From Aliivibrio_A kagoshimensis (GTDB lineage: Bacteria; Pseudomonadota; Gammaproteobacteria; Enterobacterales; Vibrionaceae): 64,000 bases of DNA. Both the position numbers and the translations under genes were made by a program. A model generated the notes under the pieces. The model had not been told where the DNA came from and did no database searches. It worked only from the letters and a program-made list of their open reading frames with translations. Shown one piece after another: positions 8,489 through 16,290 of this stretch. The DNA lies in NCBI RefSeq assembly GCF_050337105.1, contig NZ_JAKJSQ010000017.1:1-64000 (forward strand), in the 5' to 3' direction. The first letter of the stretch is position 1. Each line of letters begins with the position of its first letter.

Positions 8489-9865
8489 ATGAAAATAATC
8501 ATTCTTGGTGCAGGACAAGTTGGCGGCACACTGGCTGAAAACCTAGTCGGTGAAAATAATGATATCACCGTCGTTGATAAAGACTCAGATAGATTAAGAG
8601 AACTGCAAGATAAGTATGATTTGCGAGTCGTCAATGGATTCGCCAGCCACCCCGACACCTTGCGTGAAGCAGGTGCTCAAGATGCTGACATGCTGGTCGC
8701 GGTGACTAATTCTGATGAAACCAATATGAGTGCGTGTCAGATCGCTTTTACTCTATTCAATACCCCAAGCCGAGTTGCTCGCATCCGTTCGCCTGAATAT
8801 TTAAAGGAGAAAGACCGTCTATTTCAATCTGACGCCGTACCTGTTGATCACCTCATCGCTCCTGAAGAGTTAGTCACTGGTTATATCGAGCGCCTGATTG
8901 AGTATCCTGGCGCACTTCAAGTGGTCAGTTTTGCTGAAAAGCGAGTCGGTCTCGTGGCGGTCAAAGCCTATTACGGTGGCCCACTAGTGGGAAATGCCCT
9001 CTCAGCTCTGAGTGAGCATATGCCTCATATCGATACTCGTGTAGCGGCAATTTTCCGACAAGGAAGACCAATACGGCCTCAAGGCACCACCATTATTGAA
9101 GCCGATGACGAAGTCTTCTTTGTCGCAGCCAGTAATCATATTCGTTCCGTAATGAGTGAACTTCAGCGTTTAGAAAAACCGTATAAACGCATTATGATTG
9201 TCGGTGGAGGCAACATCGGTGCCGGTTTAGCCAGTCGACTAGAGCAACTCTACAGCGTAAAGTTGATCGAGCGAAATCAGCAGCGAGCAGAACGTCTCTC
9301 TGAACTACTGGATAATACCATCGTCTTCTGTGGTGATGCGTCTGATCAAGAGCTGCTTAATGAAGAGCATATTGACCAGGTTGATGTCTTTATCGCTGTC
9401 ACCAACGATGATGAAGCCAATATCATGTCAGCCATGCTTGCCAAACGTATGGGGGCTAAGAAAGTAATGGTGTTGATTCAACGTAGTGCCTATGTGGATT
9501 TAGTTCAAGGCGGCACCATTGATATCGCTATCTCTCCGCAGCAAGCGACTATTTCGGCGCTATTAACACACGTACGTCGAGCAGATATTGTGAATGTCTC
9601 TTCATTACGACGTGGTGCTGCTGAAGCCATTGAAGCCATTGCTCATGGCGATGAAAACACATCAAAAGTGGTGGGACGTGCCATTGGTACTATCAAGCTT
9701 CCCCCAGGTGCAACCATTGGCGCAATAGTTCGAGGTGAGGAAGTATTAATTGCACACGATAAAACAGTGATTGAACAGGATGATCATGTCGTGATGTTCC
9801 TTGTGGATAAAAAGTATGTACCGGATGTAGAGCGCTTATTCCAACCTAGCCCTTTCTTCTTATAA
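8489..9865 (+). CDS. trkA: Trk system potassium uptake regulator TrkA
   Basis: Peripheral gating ring of the TrkH potassium channel. The 458-residue protein is two tandem RCK units. Each has an N-terminal NAD-binding Rossmann half (ILGAGQVGGTLAENL at 4-18, IVGGGNIGAGLASRLE near 237) and a TrkA_C half. The gene lies 36 bp after rsmB, and its TAA is one base from the trkH ATG, so the channel and ring are made from the same message. Cytoplasmic face of the inner membrane. Confidence 0.96.
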   Translation: MKIIILGAGQVGGTLAENLVGENNDITVVDKDSDRLRELQDKYDLRVVNGFASHPDTLREAGAQDADMLVAVTNSDETNMSACQIAFTLFNTPSRVARIRSPEYLKEKDRLFQSDAVPVDHLIAPEELVTGYIERLIEYPGALQVVSFAEKRVGLVAVKAYYGGPLVGNALSALSEHMPHIDTRVAAIFRQGRPIRPQGTTIIEADDEVFFVAASNHIRSVMSELQRLEKPYKRIMIVGGGNIGAGLASRLEQLYSVKLIERNQQRAERLSELLDNTIVFCGDASDQELLNEEHIDQVDVFIAVTNDDEANIMSAMLAKRMGAKKVMVLIQRSAYVDLVQGGTIDIAISPQQATISALLTHVRRADIVNVSSLRRGAAEAIEAIAHGDENTSKVVGRAIGTIKLPPGATIGAIVRGEEVLIAHDKTVIEQDDHVVMFLVDKKYVPDVERLFQPSPFFL

Positions 9866-9866
9866 T

Positions 9867-11318
9867 ATGGTCAACCTAAAACCAATTTTGTTCGTAATAG
9901 GGCTGGTCTTATCTAAGATCGCCCTATTTATGTACATCCCTACCGCCGTTGCTCTCTTTACCAAGACAGCCGGTTTCATCGAGTTTGCCCAAGCGGTGTG
10001 CATCACCCACCTTGTCGCATTTGCTTGCTTGTCTGTTGGTCGAGTCAAAAACTTCACTTTAAAGATGAATGTACGTGATATGTTCCTGATCACCACCTTT
10101 GTCTGGACCATTGCCAGCACGTTTGCCGCTCTCCCGTTTGTCTTCATCAACCACATTAGCTTCACTGATGCCTATTTTGAAACCATGTCAGGTATCACGA
10201 CAACAGGATCAACCGTTCTCAGTGGTTTAGACACCATGGCTCCTAGTATTCTGTTATGGCGTTCGACGCTTCAATGGCTTGGTGGGGTTGGCTTTATTGT
10301 TATGGCCGTAGCGATACTACCGATGCTGAATGTCGGCGGGATGCGTCTATTCCAAACTGAATCGTCTGATTGGTCTGAAAAGAGCGTACCTAGAACTAAA
10401 AATGTCGCAAAGAATATCGTTAACGTCTATCTAACTCTTACCTTTCTCTGTTGTATTGGTTATCTCATCACCGGAATGAGTCTATTTGAAGCGATTAATC
10501 ACGCTTTTACCACCCTTTCTACTGGGGGGTACTCCACCTCGGATGGTTCAATGAATCACTTCTCTAAGGGAGCTCACTGGGTCGGTGTTCTTTTTATGTT
10601 TGCCGGCGGGTTACCTTTTTTGCTGTTTGTACAAGCAATCAAAAAGAGAGACAGTCGCCAGTTGTGGAAAGACGCTCAAGTAAGAGGGTTCTTTCTTCTT
10701 GTCATGGTCTGTAGCCTCAGTATAGCGATCTGGTTAACTTTACAGAAAGATTACTACTTTATTGATGCCCTTCGAGTTTCGCTCTTTAATATCATCTCCA
10801 TCGTAACCACCACAGGTTTTGGGTTAGAAGATTTTACCGCTTGGGGCTCTTTTCCTGCCATCATCTGTGCGTTTATTATGCTGGCTGGAGCCTGCTCAGG
10901 ATCGACGGCTGGGGGCATTAAAATTTTCCGCTTTCAAATCGCTTTTGCGTTACTGAAAACTCAGATGATGAAACTGATCCATCCTTCGGGAATTTTTGTC
11001 CAACGTTATAACGGCAGACCCGTTACCGAGGACATTGTTCGTTCGGTGGTCGCTTTTGGTTTGACATTTTTTCTTACCATCATTGCGATATCAGCAGCGT
11101 TAGGCACCATGGGGTTAGATCCTGTAACCAGCATCAGTGCCGCGGTTACCTCGGTTGCCAATGTAGGTCCTGGTATGGGATCAATCATTGGGCCAACGGG
11201 TAACTTTGCCACTCTTCCTGATGCCGCTAAGTGGGTATTGAGCATTGGTATGCTAATGGGAAGACTAGAGATCCTAACGGTATTAGTACTGTTTGTCCCT
11301 GCATTTTGGAAAAGTTAA
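9867..11318 (+). CDS. TrkH-family potassium channel subunit (TrkA-linked paralogue)
   Basis: A 483-residue inner-membrane K+ channel of the TrkH/TrkG/KtrB superfamily. The four selectivity-filter loops are visible: GITTTGST, LSTGGYS, VTTTGFG and SVANVGPG. It differs clearly from classical TrkH, the start of which appears at 63694: its N-terminus is MVNLKPILFVIG instead of MQFRSIIRIVG. It is translationally coupled to trkA. The two probably differ in ion preference or regulation, but the sequence does not show how. A hairpin at 11333-11351 follows. Confidence 0.93.
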   Translation: MVNLKPILFVIGLVLSKIALFMYIPTAVALFTKTAGFIEFAQAVCITHLVAFACLSVGRVKNFTLKMNVRDMFLITTFVWTIASTFAALPFVFINHISFTDAYFETMSGITTTGSTVLSGLDTMAPSILLWRSTLQWLGGVGFIVMAVAILPMLNVGGMRLFQTESSDWSEKSVPRTKNVAKNIVNVYLTLTFLCCIGYLITGMSLFEAINHAFTTLSTGGYSTSDGSMNHFSKGAHWVGVLFMFAGGLPFLLFVQAIKKRDSRQLWKDAQVRGFFLLVMVCSLSIAIWLTLQKDYYFIDALRVSLFNIISIVTTTGFGLEDFTAWGSFPAIICAFIMLAGACSGSTAGGIKIFRFQIAFALLKTQMMKLIHPSGIFVQRYNGRPVTEDIVRSVVAFGLTFFLTIIAISAALGTMGLDPVTSISAAVTSVANVGPGMGSIIGPTGNFATLPDAAKWVLSIGMLMGRLEILTVLVLFVPAFWKS

Positions 11319-11332
11319 TACCAAAAAGAACC

Positions 11333-11351
11333 GAGGAGGGGATACCTCCTC
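11333..11351. terminator. Hairpin between convergent trkH and yqfA
   Basis: A 7-bp stem GAGGAGG/CCTCCTC with a 5-base loop. On the minus strand it is followed by GGTTCTTTTT, on the plus strand by a weaker AGCTTTTA, so it may end both convergent transcripts. Confidence 0.6.
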
Positions 11352-11356
11352 AGCTT

Positions 11357-11998
11357 TTAGACTGGCTGAATGTAGTAGTAAATCGCAATAAAGTGACTCA
11401 CACACCCAGCTAAAACAAACAGGTGCCAAATCGCATGGTTAAAGGGTATTCGCTTATTCACATAAAAAATCACCCCTAACGAATAGACCAGACCACCAAC
11501 CGCTAACCAGATCACCGCTCCGATATCTAAAAATGTCACCAGCTGATAAATAACAATCAATGATAACCAGCCCATTACTAAATAGCTGATCAGTGACACT
11601 CTTTTAAAGCGATACACAAAGACAATTTTTCCTACCACCCCGATAAGAGCAATGGCCCAGATAACCACCATTAACCACATGGCTAACGGTGTTCTTAATC
11701 CAATAAGCAGAAATGGCGTATAACTTCCCGCTATCAGTAAAAATATGGCGCTATGATCGAAGGTTTTTAGCCAACGTTTGGCTCTAGGATCTGAAATAGA
11801 GTGATACAGGGTAGAAGCCAAAAACAGTACGATGATACTGGCACCATAAACAGCGTAACTCACAAAGGTGAGCGTATCAGCATTTGATGCATAGGCTTGC
11901 TGCAGTAATAGCACAAGCGCAAGGATGCCAAACAACACCCCGATACCATGAGAAACAGTGTTGGCTCGCTCTTCATTAGTGGAATACGCAGAGGTCAT
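11357..11998 (-). CDS. yqfA: Hemolysin III / PAQR-family membrane protein YqfA
   Basis: A 213-residue inner-membrane protein with seven predicted hydrophobic segments. The family metal-site pieces are present: SHGIG near the N-terminus, STLYHSISDPRAKRWLKTFD near 64-83, and the C-terminal NHAIWH...H. Homologues are called hemolysin III, but direct lysis is not established for YqfA; PAQR relatives sense membrane fluidity. The perfect palindrome at 12045-12072, of FabR-operator type, lies 46 bp upstream of the ATG. E. coli yqfA is one of few genes predicted by phylogenetic footprinting to have this site, along with fabA and fabB, so a role tied to membrane lipid saturation is plausible. Confidence 0.9.
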   Translation of the reverse strand: MTSAYSTNEERANTVSHGIGVLFGILALVLLLQQAYASNADTLTFVSYAVYGASIIVLFLASTLYHSISDPRAKRWLKTFDHSAIFLLIAGSYTPFLLIGLRTPLAMWLMVVIWAIALIGVVGKIVFVYRFKRVSLISYLVMGWLSLIVIYQLVTFLDIGAVIWLAVGGLVYSLGVIFYVNKRIPFNHAIWHLFVLAGCVSHFIAIYYYIQPV

Positions 11999-12044
11999 TC
12001 TTCACCTTAATTGTATAAATCGTTAAAGAGAGTCATTATCACAC

Positions 12045-12072
12045 ATTTAAGCTTACACGTGTAAGCTTAAAT
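12045..12072. promoter_or_regulatory. Perfect 28-bp palindrome, putative FabR operator
   Basis: The half-site is ATTTAAGCTTACAC followed directly by its reverse complement, with no mismatch and no spacer. The inner core AGCTTACACGTGTAAGCT closely resembles the FabR (YijC) operator consensus AGCGTACACGTGTACGCT. It lies between divergent yqfA and the 12231 ORF, upstream of yqfA, a known FabR-site location in enterics. Confidence 0.7.
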
Positions 12073-12230
12073 AAATATAATTTACACTCTGTTAACCAAA
12101 TTATTCAAATAATCTTGATTTAAAACAGTATCTCATTAAGTAAAACAGGGCTAAATAGCGAGCTAATTGAATCATTCATCGTATGATTTTTTACTTCAGC
12201 AAAGGATGCTATTTTTTATTTAGGCTTAAT

Positions 12231-12428
12231 ATGCGACCTGCTACATTTACTCAAACCTATATACACCGTAATACCACACGAAGAACCACCAGCTTCTCGA
12301 CTCTTTCTCTTAAAAAAAGAGCATCGGTGACTGAAAAAGTGACATTAAGCAAAGTCATTGATAATACTAAGCAACCAGAAACCCGTGGTGTGTTTTCAAA
12401 ACAGGTAAGGTTAGACAGAGCGGGCTAA
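12231..12428 (+). CDS. Small basic protein of unknown function
   Basis: I do not recognise this. A 65-residue frame beginning MRPATFTQTY, rich in Thr, Arg, Ser and Lys, with no membrane segment and no Cys. The frame is open upstream to 12183, but the extra N-terminus (MIFYFSKGCYFLF) looks non-coding. A weak AGG lies 6-8 bases before the ATG at 12231. It is in the same direction as yihD and ends 32 bp before it. It could be a real short gene, a leader ORF or chance. Confidence 0.35.
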   Translation: MRPATFTQTYIHRNTTRRTTSFSTLSLKKRASVTEKVTLSKVIDNTKQPETRGVFSKQVRLDRAG

Positions 12429-12460
12429 ATTGCCACATCAATCAATTATTGGGTACCCCT

Positions 12461-12724
12461 ATGAAATGTCATCGCGTTAATGAACTCATTGAATTAATAC
12501 ATCCTGAGTGGCAAAAAGATCCAGAGCTAAACTTAATTGAGTTTATTTTAAAGCTCACTAAAGAGGCTGGTTATGATGGCAAGCTTGACGATCTCACTGA
12601 TGATGTTCTTATCTATCACCTGAAGATGCGCAATAGCGATAAAGAAGAGATGATTCCAGGTCTGGCTAAAGATCAGGAGAATGATTTCAAAACCGCCATT
12701 TTAAAAGCGCGCGGCATTCTTTAA
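12461..12724 (+). CDS. yihD: YihD family protein (DUF1040)
   Basis: An 87-residue acidic cytoplasmic protein, nearly collinear with E. coli YihD (MKCHRVNELIELIHP, then LDDLTDDVLIYHLKMR near residue 46 and EEMIPGLAKD). Its function is unknown. An in-frame TTG at 12449 adds four residues, but the ATG at 12461 gives the family start. E. coli has yihD immediately before srkA (yihE) and dsbA; here ccoG is inserted between yihD and srkA. Confidence 0.88.
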   Translation: MKCHRVNELIELIHPEWQKDPELNLIEFILKLTKEAGYDGKLDDLTDDVLIYHLKMRNSDKEEMIPGLAKDQENDFKTAILKARGIL

Positions 12725-12732
12725 CTGCCATC

Positions 12733-12756
12733 ACTAGCCAGAGCTCTCTGGCTAGT
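12733..12756 (+). terminator. Hairpin after yihD
   Basis: A perfect 10-bp stem ACTAGCCAGA/TCTGGCTAGT with loop GCTC, eight bases after the yihD stop. The following ATTAACCTCTTC is a weak U-tract, so it may be a 3'-end stabiliser rather than an efficient terminator. Confidence 0.5.
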
Positions 12757-12815
12757 ATTAACCTCTTCGACATAATCTCTGTGACTCAACAACATTTTTC
12801 CTAAAAATTGATAAC

Positions 12816-12849
12816 CATAGATAACTTGTATCTATGATTACGCTATAAT
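12816..12849 (+). promoter_or_regulatory. ccoG promoter region with operator-like dyad
   Basis: A -10 TATAAT at 12844-12849 is preceded by a perfect inverted repeat CATAGATA (12816-12823) / TATCTATG (12829-12836) with a 5-bp centre. No good -35 exists at 17 bp; the dyad occupies that place. This layout suggests a dimeric regulator controls ccoG. It does not fit the FNR consensus TTGAT-N4-ATCAA. Confidence 0.5.
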
Positions 12850-12940
12850 CTCGCCACAAAAAATAGAACGATCTCCTTATAATAAGAACTAAACGTCAAC
12901 CATGACGGTTGTATCCCTTTTTCGTGAGCAAGGAAAGGTA

Positions 12941-14362
12941 ATGAGTCAGGATAAAATAGAGATTAAGGATGTAACTCCTCAGCAGTTTAATCCAAAAACT
13001 CACAAAGGAAATGGCGGTGACCGCTTCAATCCTAGCAATCAAATCTATGTTCGTAAGAGTAAAGGCAACTTTCAAAAGCTACGCCGTTACGGATCATGGT
13101 TCCTCCTGCTGCTATTTTGCATGACACCTTGGATGTCATACGATGGGCATCAAGCCATCCTTATGGATTTTGGTAATCAGCAATTTAGCTTTTTTGCCAC
13201 TACTCTATTCCCACAAGATCTCACTCTACTGGCTATTTTCTTTATCATTGCCGCCTTTGGTCTGTTCTTTATTACCACCTTTTTAGGCCGTGTGTGGTGT
13301 GGTTATCTCTGTCCTCAAACCGTTTGGACCTTTATGTATATCTGGTTTGAAGAGAAGCTAGAAGGTCCCGCAAATAAGCGTAAAAAACAGGACCAACTGC
13401 CTCTTACCGTCAACTTAGCAATGAGAAAGGCCGGCAAACACCTCTCGTGGTTCGCCATTGCTCTGGCTACTGGCTTTACTTTTACTGGTTATTTCTTTCC
13501 AATTAAAGAGTTGGTCAGCGGATTCTTTAGTTTAGACGCTACATTTTGGCCGGTTTTCTGGGTACTGTTTTTTGCGGTATGTACCTATGCGAATGCAGGT
13601 TGGATGCGCTCCATCGTCTGCATTCACATGTGTCCATATGCTCGATTCCAGTCCGCCATGTTTGATAAAGACACCTATATTGTTGGTTATAATACGGAAC
13701 GTGGTGAAAGCAGAGGGCCAAGGCCACGTAAAAAAGATCATAAAGCGATGGGGCTTGGTGATTGCATCGATTGCAATCTCTGTGTTCAAGTCTGCCCAAC
13801 CGGCATCGATATTCGAGACGGCCTTCAGTATGAGTGCATTAACTGTGGTGCCTGTATCGATGCTTGTGATGAGACCATGGATAAAATGGGCTACCCTCGC
13901 GGCTTAATCAACTACACCACAGAACATAAGCTTGAAGGTAAGCACACCTCAGTGCTTAGACCTAAGTTAATCGGCTATGGGGCAATCCTATTACTGATGA
14001 TTGGTTTGTTTGTAATGCAAATTGTCACTGTTTCACCGATGGGCCTTGATGTCTTACGAGATAGAACCCAAATGTACCGTATTAACAGTGAAGGGCTAGT
14101 TGAAAATACCTACACCTTAAAAGTGTTTAATAAAACTCAGCAAAGCCAAGTTTATACCCTTTCGGTTACCGGAATATCTGACTCCACCTGGTACGGTGCA
14201 CAAACCGTGACGGTAGAACCTGGAGAGGTACTTAACCTGCCAATCAGCTTAGGTGTAGACTCTAGCGATTTAGAGAAACCCATCACCCCAATTCAATTCA
14301 TTCTACGCAATGACCAACAAGAGACGATTCAATCAGAAAGTCGTTTTTTCAAAAAACTATAA
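12941..14362 (+). CDS. ccoG: Cytochrome c oxidase accessory protein CcoG (RdxA-like)
   Basis: A 473-residue inner-membrane iron-sulfur protein linked in other bacteria to copper handling during cbb3 oxidase assembly. About five hydrophobic segments are followed by two ferredoxin-type [4Fe-4S] motifs, CIDCNLCVQVCP and CINCGACIDACDE, near residues 273-310, then a final membrane segment and an Ig-like periplasmic domain. The conserved GRVWCGYLCPQTVW lies near residue 117. The frame begins at 12902, but the ATG at 12941 has AAGGAAAGG at ideal spacing. No ccoNOQP or ccoI/S genes are in this window, so it is separate from the oxidase. Confidence 0.92.
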   Translation: MSQDKIEIKDVTPQQFNPKTHKGNGGDRFNPSNQIYVRKSKGNFQKLRRYGSWFLLLLFCMTPWMSYDGHQAILMDFGNQQFSFFATTLFPQDLTLLAIFFIIAAFGLFFITTFLGRVWCGYLCPQTVWTFMYIWFEEKLEGPANKRKKQDQLPLTVNLAMRKAGKHLSWFAIALATGFTFTGYFFPIKELVSGFFSLDATFWPVFWVLFFAVCTYANAGWMRSIVCIHMCPYARFQSAMFDKDTYIVGYNTERGESRGPRPRKKDHKAMGLGDCIDCNLCVQVCPTGIDIRDGLQYECINCGACIDACDETMDKMGYPRGLINYTTEHKLEGKHTSVLRPKLIGYGAILLLMIGLFVMQIVTVSPMGLDVLRDRTQMYRINSEGLVENTYTLKVFNKTQQSQVYTLSVTGISDSTWYGAQTVTVEPGEVLNLPISLGVDSSDLEKPITPIQFILRNDQQETIQSESRFFKKL

Positions 14363-14379
14363 AATAGTGACACACCTTT

Positions 14380-14408
14380 AGGGCGCTTTTTATAGCGCCC
14401 TTTCTTTT
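14380..14408 (+). terminator. Rho-independent terminator after ccoG
   Basis: An 8-bp perfect stem AGGGCGCT/AGCGCCCT with a 6-base loop, followed by TTCTTTT. It isolates ccoG from srkA. Confidence 0.85.
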
Positions 14409-14455
14409 GATATCAGGTACTATTCCTCTATTAACCCTGACCATAAGATAGCGTG

Positions 14456-15442
14456 ATGGATATCCAAGCCTTTAATTTTAGCGCCCTTACTCCCGATTTT
14501 ATGTGGAATGCTTTAGCCAGTATTGGTATTAGAGCGGAATCTGGACTGCTAGCACTCAACAGTTATGAAAACCGTGTTTATCAGTTTATTGATGAAGAGA
14601 AGTGCCGATATGTGGTGAAGTTTTATCGCCCACAGCGCTGGTCAGAACTTCAAATTCAAGAGGAACATGACTTCTCTCTAGAACTGGTTGAGCATGAGAT
14701 CCCCTTAGCAGCCCCCTGCGTGATTAACGGAAAAACCTTGCATCATTATCAAGGTTATATGTTTACTCTCTTTCCAAGTGTCGGTGGACGTCAGTTCGAA
14801 GTGGATAACTATGATCAACTCGAAGGCGTGGGACGTTTTTTAGGACGTATTCACAAAGTCAGCCAAAGCAGAACCTTTGAGCATCGACTGACTTTAGGGT
14901 TGGATGAGTATCTGTATAAACCTAAAAAGCTACTAGAGAATAGTCAATTTATCCCTCACCACCTTGAGAACAGCTTTTTTTCCGATCTCTCTCTGTTGAT
15001 TAGTCGAATAGAGGAGCATTGGAGTGATGACTGGAGCGCAATTCGTCTGCATGGTGACTGTCATCCTGGTAATATCTTATGGCGTGATGGGCCTATGTTT
15101 GTCGATCTAGATGATGCTAGAAATGGTCCTGCTGTTCAGGATCTATGGATGCTGCTTAATGGTGAACGTCACGATAAGTTGGCACAATTGGACACCATAT
15201 TAGAAGCTTATAGTGAATTTTGTGACTTTGATTCAACACAGCTGAAACTAATTGAGCCGTTACGCGGTCTTAGGATGGTGCATTATATGGCATGGTTAGC
15301 AAAAAGATGGGACGACCCTGCCTTTCCGCTGGCTTTTCCATGGTTTTCTGATGCAAAATATTGGGAAAATCAGGTCTTGGGTTTTAAAGAGCAGATTGCG
15401 GCGCTTTCAGAAGCACCTTTAGAACTCATGCCACAGTGGTAA
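14456..15442 (+). CDS. srkA: Stress response kinase SrkA (YihE)
   Basis: A 328-residue Ser/Thr protein kinase of the aminoglycoside-phosphotransferase fold, linked in E. coli to Cpx-dependent stress survival. The catalytic loop LHGDCHPGN (near residue 198) and the metal-binding segment FVDLDDARNG (near 216) are intact. Starts at GTG 14453 and ATG 14456 differ by one residue; I chose the ATG. It is directly upstream of dsbA, the classic yihE-dsbA pair. Confidence 0.92.
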   Translation: MDIQAFNFSALTPDFMWNALASIGIRAESGLLALNSYENRVYQFIDEEKCRYVVKFYRPQRWSELQIQEEHDFSLELVEHEIPLAAPCVINGKTLHHYQGYMFTLFPSVGGRQFEVDNYDQLEGVGRFLGRIHKVSQSRTFEHRLTLGLDEYLYKPKKLLENSQFIPHHLENSFFSDLSLLISRIEEHWSDDWSAIRLHGDCHPGNILWRDGPMFVDLDDARNGPAVQDLWMLLNGERHDKLAQLDTILEAYSEFCDFDSTQLKLIEPLRGLRMVHYMAWLAKRWDDPAFPLAFPWFSDAKYWENQVLGFKEQIAALSEAPLELMPQW

Positions 15443-15483
15443 TACACAATAATTACAAATTTATTATCAGGAGCTACTTACAC

Positions 15484-16236
15484 ATGTTAAAAAAATTACT
15501 TGCTGCATCATTGTTGATTGGTCTAATCGGTTGTTCAGAGCCTGCGAAACAAGAGGCCGCCGCCCCAGTGAAAACAGAAGCAGCAACTGTCCAAGTTGAT
15601 AAAAGTACAACAGAGCCTGTAGCGCCTAAAAAAATGACCAAACCAGCACCACGCCCTGTCACACCCACTTTAGCTGAAACTAAAACAGGACAGTACGCTG
15701 AAGGGGACTATTACACTGTTATCGATCTTCCAGCTTCAACCAAACCAACGGTTACTGAATATTTCTCTTTCTACTGCCCACACTGTAATACTTTTGAACC
15801 ACTTATGGAGTCTATTGCACAGCAGCTCCCTTCAGATGCACGTTTTCTAAAAAACCATGTCTCATTCATGGGTGGCAACATGGGTAAATCAATGAGTAAA
15901 GCTTATGCAGCGATGAACCTGCTTAATGCTGAACATGTGATGGTTCCTGTTATGTTTAACCGTATCCACGCGATGGAAAAAGCACCGAAGAACGATGAAC
16001 AACTTCGTCAGATATTCTTAGATGAAGGTGTCTCCGCTAAAGATTTCGATGCGGCATTTAATGGCTTTACTACCGACTCAATGGTAAACAACTTCGATAA
16101 CGGCTTTAAGAAAAGTGGTCTATCTGGAGTACCCGCTGTCATCGTCAACAACAAGTTTCTGATTAAAACGGACCATATTAAAAGTGAAGAGGAGTACTTA
16201 GACCTCATTAACTTCTTATTGAAAAAGCAGAGTTAA
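15484..16236 (+). CDS. dsbA: Thiol:disulfide interchange protein DsbA, predicted lipoprotein
   Basis: Oxidises cysteine pairs in exported proteins. The thioredoxin-fold core begins near residue 69 (QYAEGDYYTVIDLP) and has the active site Cys98-Pro-His-Cys101 plus the cis-proline loop GVPAVIVNN, very like Vibrio DsbA/TcpG. Unusually, the N-terminus is a lipoprotein signal: two Lys, a hydrophobic stretch and the lipobox Leu14-Ile-Gly-Cys17, followed by about 50 residues of Ala/Pro/Thr/Lys-rich linker. Ordinary DsbA is a soluble protein of about 200 residues. Ser follows the Cys, which by the usual +2 rule points to the outer membrane. The ATG at 15484 has AGGAG ten bases upstream; the longer frame from 15436 lacks a ribosome site. 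Confidence 0.93.
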   Translation: MLKKLLAASLLIGLIGCSEPAKQEAAAPVKTEAATVQVDKSTTEPVAPKKMTKPAPRPVTPTLAETKTGQYAEGDYYTVIDLPASTKPTVTEYFSFYCPHCNTFEPLMESIAQQLPSDARFLKNHVSFMGGNMGKSMSKAYAAMNLLNAEHVMVPVMFNRIHAMEKAPKNDEQLRQIFLDEGVSAKDFDAAFNGFTTDSMVNNFDNGFKKSGLSGVPAVIVNNKFLIKTDHIKSEEEYLDLINFLLKKQS

Positions 16237-16250
16237 TCAATTAAAAATCA

Positions 16251-16275
16251 AAAAAGGAGCTTCGGCTCCTTTTTT
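16251..16275. terminator. Bidirectional terminator between dsbA and comM
   Basis: GGAGC-TTCG-GCTCC flanked by AAAAA and TTTTT on both sides; serves both convergent genes. Confidence 0.9.
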
Positions 16276-16290
16276 GTCTCTATGCCCACC

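Noticed and set aside
11231..11413. 60-residue plus-strand frame over the trkH end
   Set aside because: It overlaps the trkH 3' end, the hairpin and the yqfA 3' end, and has no ribosome site.
12733..12756. FNR or IS-end interpretation of the inverted repeat after yihD
   Set aside because: There is no matching partner end, no transposase and no FNR half-sites; a transcript 3' hairpin is simpler.
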